Positions 5,640-8,097 of a stretch of DNA of 8,097 bases are shown here, piece after piece. The notes below the pieces were generated by a model that worked only from the letters and a program-made list of their open reading frames with translations, was not told the origin of the DNA and made no database searches. Source of the DNA: Candidatus Poseidoniales archaeon (GTDB lineage: Archaea; Thermoplasmatota; Poseidoniia; Poseidoniales; Poseidoniaceae); NCBI GenBank assembly GCA_012959845.1, contig DUCL01000005.1:587-8683 (forward strand). Direction: 5' to 3'. Both the position numbers and the translations under genes were made by a program. Within the stretch, counting starts at the first letter, position 1, and every line of letters starts with the position of its first letter.

Positions 5640-8097
5640 ATGTTTGACCTACCAATTGGAAAGCCTATCAAAGAAACAATATCCGTTGAAGACGGTTCGA
5701 TACAGTCGTTTGACCATGGAATTATTACTACTTGGCTGGGTAGGAGAAAGACTCCTTCTGGCCATAGACTAGTCCGCGCTGGCAGAATTGTAGCATGGAT
5801 TTGCGAAAGTGGCACTGGAAAGTACCTACTCGGCGGAAATGAGGCGAAAAATAGGCTCAACGAAATTGAAAGCGATGGTGCTAGGTTGGAAGCCCACCAA
5901 TATTCAATGGCTGGTTTGGGCGGTGTTGCAGAAATTATCCCTGAATCATTTGAATTCAATGCTGACCGCCAAGGTTTGATTCCTCGCGGAGATGTTGTAG
6001 AACGACTATTGTCGCGTGACCTCTCATCAGTTCTAAGAATAATTTGTGAAAACATTACGGTTCGTGGCGCTATTGCCGTTGATGCTGGAATGTTAATTGA
6101 CAATGTTGGCGAGTTACCTGGTGATGCAGAAGAACTTGCTCTACAAATTGGGACGACAATCGCTAGCAGGGGTACATTATCACAGAATCTTGGCCTAACC
6201 AGTGAGGGGCATTGGACACTTCACACAGCCGATGGCGCGTTATTGCTTGCCCAAGCGGGTGAAATCGCAATTGCAGTTTGGACCGAGGCGAATTCCGACC
6301 ATTCAAGAATTATTTCTGCTGCTTCAGCTGCTCTTGATGGAGAGATTGGAAGTACTGGTGCTTTGAGCTCTGAAATTCCAGACGGTTTCGTAATGCGTGA
6401 AGGAAAAGGTGGACCGGGCGCTATTATCTCAATGCTTGAAGCTGCCGTTAGTGAACAAGTTACTGGACATATTAAATCAGGAATTACCGAAAATACCGCT
6501 GTTTCCCTTGTGTTGAGCAAAGGAATACCGGTGGCTATTTCTGCACCAAATAATGTTTCTTTTGAAGAAGCGGTTTTGAGATTGACTGACTCGAAGAGAG
6601 TTCTCAAACTACATCGACTACCCACTGGTACGATCGTATCGAGTGAAAGTGGAAATATTGATGACTTTATTCTCGCGGATTTGAGAGACTTAATCTCTAC
6701 AATCCGAACACGTTCAGAATCACGCCGAGAGACTTTGCTGCAAAAAATCAATCTTATTCTTGGATTTGAAATTGGCGTTGAATCATTGCGCAAGGCAAGA
6801 AGTTCTGCAAAGTTCAAGGCGACTGTGGATAGTATTTCCAAAGGGCTACCTAAGGTTGAAGCGGAACCTGCGCCTGCTGTGGATGCAGGCTTGAGAAGAA
6901 GATTGGAGTCTGCTGAAATACAAATTGATGAACTAACAAAGAGTAATGCCTCATTAAACGCAAAATTAGGTGATGCGAGCACTGCAAAAACTGCCGCTCA
7001 AACTATTGCTCGCCATGCGAGTGAAAGTAGCGATGAACGGATGTCTGCATTGGAAGCTGCAAATTCGTCTTTAAATTCTATGCAAGTGGATTTGTCTCAA
7101 GCAGTGTCCAAGAGTGAAGACGCGGAATCTAGAGCGCTTCGATTGGTAAAGAGAGTCAATGAATTGGAACATCAGGTAAGTGAGAGAGCAAGTCAATTGG
7201 CTAAAGCCCTTGGTGATACTAAATCTAGCGAGGCTCTTAGAGATGCAATTCAAGAAATGGCCCTCAAAGAGGCTGAATTAAATTCTTCCTTAGACGAAGG
7301 TAGTGAACGATTATCCACTATCCGACAACAATCTGATGATGATGAGCGTCGCCTTAGAGTATTGCAAGAGCAGGTTGAAACTACTCGTGAACGCCATGCA
7401 AGGGCTCAGGCTGAATTGATTCAATTAGAAGAAAGGATTCATGTTGCCAACACAAGTCTTGATGAAATTGATGCTGAAGGTAAGGCAAGCAGACGTAGAA
7501 CAGATGAAAATCGAAACCGTCTCGCTCAAGACGAGGCAAGACATAGTCAAGTGCAGGCAGAATTACGTGAATTAATGGATGAACGCCGTCAAGTATTGCG
7601 CGAATTGGGAGACCTTGGGGCTCGTAAAGGACAAAGTGAAGCGGAATTATTGTCTTTGATAGATAAGGCTGAAGATTTGAGCCAAGCACATGAAGAAGCA
7701 TTACTAGATATTCAAGAAGCGGAAAGGATTCGCGCTCGTCTTGCCGATGAGCCATTGGCTCAAGCACTATTGGATGATGCATCAACCTTTGAGGGTCTAG
7801 GCCCGGTACTTTCTCGTCTTGAGGCTGCACGAGGATTAGGGTATTCTGTGACATTATTAGACAGAGCAGTTGAACGGGCACTACAAGTTATTCAATCAAC
7901 TGTAGACCATGTAGCTACAACTCCAAGACATCTACTTTCAAATGAAGTCATGACATTGCTTGAGAGACAAGTTCCACAAACTGCTGGCGCAGTTAGAGGC
8001 TTGGCGCGCTGGTCAGTACAGCAGAGATTAGAACATCAGTTAGGAGATACTGTCGGTCATTTGATTGTCGACTTGGAGAATTTGCTCGAAGATTTCG
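5640..8097 (+). CDS. Large Roadblock-like/coiled-coil protein, partial (3' end outside window)
   Basis: ATG 5640 opens a frame with no stop to the window end (819 codons). Residues 1-105 form a small domain opening MFDLPIGKPIKE, with a strand GRIVAW at 48-53 and a helix near 68-78; it is reminiscent of archaeal DUF2226- or DUF4388-type modules. Residues about 115-231 look like a second Roadblock/LC7 domain: VRGAIAVDAGMLIDNVGELP, a helix, HWTLHTADGALLLAQAG, then AIAVW and a closing helix. Residues about 245-350 resemble the first domain again (VSLVLSKGIPVAIS, helix, VLKLHRL). A Glu/Ala/Arg-rich coiled coil covers about 415-700 with hardly any proline or glycine, and a mixed helical region follows (about 700-819+). 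There is no signal peptide or membrane helix in view. It starts 5 bp after the upstream Roadblock stop without a clear ribosome site, which suggests translational coupling. A long cytoplasmic scaffold that docks a small GTPase system is the likeliest role; this is inference. Confidence 0.85.
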   Translation, partial: MFDLPIGKPIKETISVEDGSIQSFDHGIITTWLGRRKTPSGHRLVRAGRIVAWICESGTGKYLLGGNEAKNRLNEIESDGARLEAHQYSMAGLGGVAEIIPESFEFNADRQGLIPRGDVVERLLSRDLSSVLRIICENITVRGAIAVDAGMLIDNVGELPGDAEELALQIGTTIASRGTLSQNLGLTSEGHWTLHTADGALLLAQAGEIAIAVWTEANSDHSRIISAASAALDGEIGSTGALSSEIPDGFVMREGKGGPGAIISMLEAAVSEQVTGHIKSGITENTAVSLVLSKGIPVAISAPNNVSFEEAVLRLTDSKRVLKLHRLPTGTIVSSESGNIDDFILADLRDLISTIRTRSESRRETLLQKINLILGFEIGVESLRKARSSAKFKATVDSISKGLPKVEAEPAPAVDAGLRRRLESAEIQIDELTKSNASLNAKLGDASTAKTAAQTIARHASESSDERMSALEAANSSLNSMQVDLSQAVSKSEDAESRALRLVKRVNELEHQVSERASQLAKALGDTKSSEALRDAIQEMALKEAELNSSLDEGSERLSTIRQQSDDDERRLRVLQEQVETTRERHARAQAELIQLEERIHVANTSLDEIDAEGKASRRRTDENRNRLAQDEARHSQVQAELRELMDERRQVLRELGDLGARKGQSEAELLSLIDKAEDLSQAHEEALLDIQEAERIRARLADEPLAQALLDDASTFEGLGPVLSRLEAARGLGYSVTLLDRAVERALQVIQSTVDHVATTPRHLLSNEVMTLLERQVPQTAGAVRGLARWSVQQRLEHQLGDTVGHLIVDLENLLEDF

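Noticed and set aside
5609..6103. A minus-strand frame of 164 codons over the start of the large gene
   Set aside because: Antisense shadow; it would span the Roadblock/large-gene junction and has no ribosome site or family features.
6221..6982. A 253-codon open frame on the minus strand within the large coiled-coil gene
   Set aside because: It is antisense to a continuous plus-strand frame with clear domain content. Its translation is rich in Ser, Leu and Ile, as expected from reversed coding codons, and it has no recognisable motif.
1..8097. CRISPR arrays, tRNA or rRNA genes, insertion sequences
   Set aside because: No regularly spaced repeats of 24 bp or more, no cloverleaf or rRNA-like stretch, no transposase motifs and no terminal inverted repeats were seen on reading both strands.

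Overview
The window reads as a compact, moderately AT-rich archaeal chromosome segment. The evidence is an archaeal/bacterial-type aspartate transcarbamoylase pair (pyrB-pyrI), a TtuA/NcsA-type tRNA thiolase, a stand-alone Roadblock/LC7 protein and very short intergenic gaps. A mesophilic marine euryarchaeon of the Poseidoniales (Marine Group II) type is my best guess, but this rests on overall gene style, not on a marker gene.

Layout. Positions 1-546 (+) hold the 3' end of an unrecognised, tryptophan-rich protein that starts before the window. It meets pyrI tail to tail with 2 bp between the stop codons. pyrB (1975-1025, -) and pyrI (1025-549, -) form a two-gene operon joined by a TGATG overlap, with a perfect GGAGGTG ribosome site inside the last codons of pyrB. 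A short divergent spacer (1976-2049) separates them from a plus-strand gene (2050-3837) for a six-helix membrane protein with a long cytoplasmic alpha-helical repeat tail. That gene again meets its neighbour tail to tail across 2 bp: a tRNA 2-thiolation enzyme of the TtuA/NcsA/Ctu1 family on the minus strand (4847-3840).

The only large non-coding stretch is 4848-5292 (445 bp). It lies between two divergent genes and is packed with short direct repeats (GCAATATT) and at least four inverted repeats, ending in a strong C5/G5 hairpin just ahead of the next gene. To its right is a plus-strand operon: a 113-residue Roadblock/LC7 protein (5293-5634), then 5 bp later a large protein running off the window (5640-8097, 819 codons visible). 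The large protein carries its own Roadblock-like domain, apparently flanked by two copies of a small domain, then a long coiled coil and a helical C-terminal part.

How they work together. PyrB and PyrI make carbamoyl-aspartate for pyrimidine synthesis under nucleotide control. The thiolase modifies tRNA uridines. The Roadblock pair is probably a dimerising scaffold of the kind that serves Ras-like/MglA GTPases, although no GTPase gene lies in view. The two long helical proteins and the repeat-rich spacer are the least explained parts. No tRNA, rRNA, CRISPR array or mobile element was seen.
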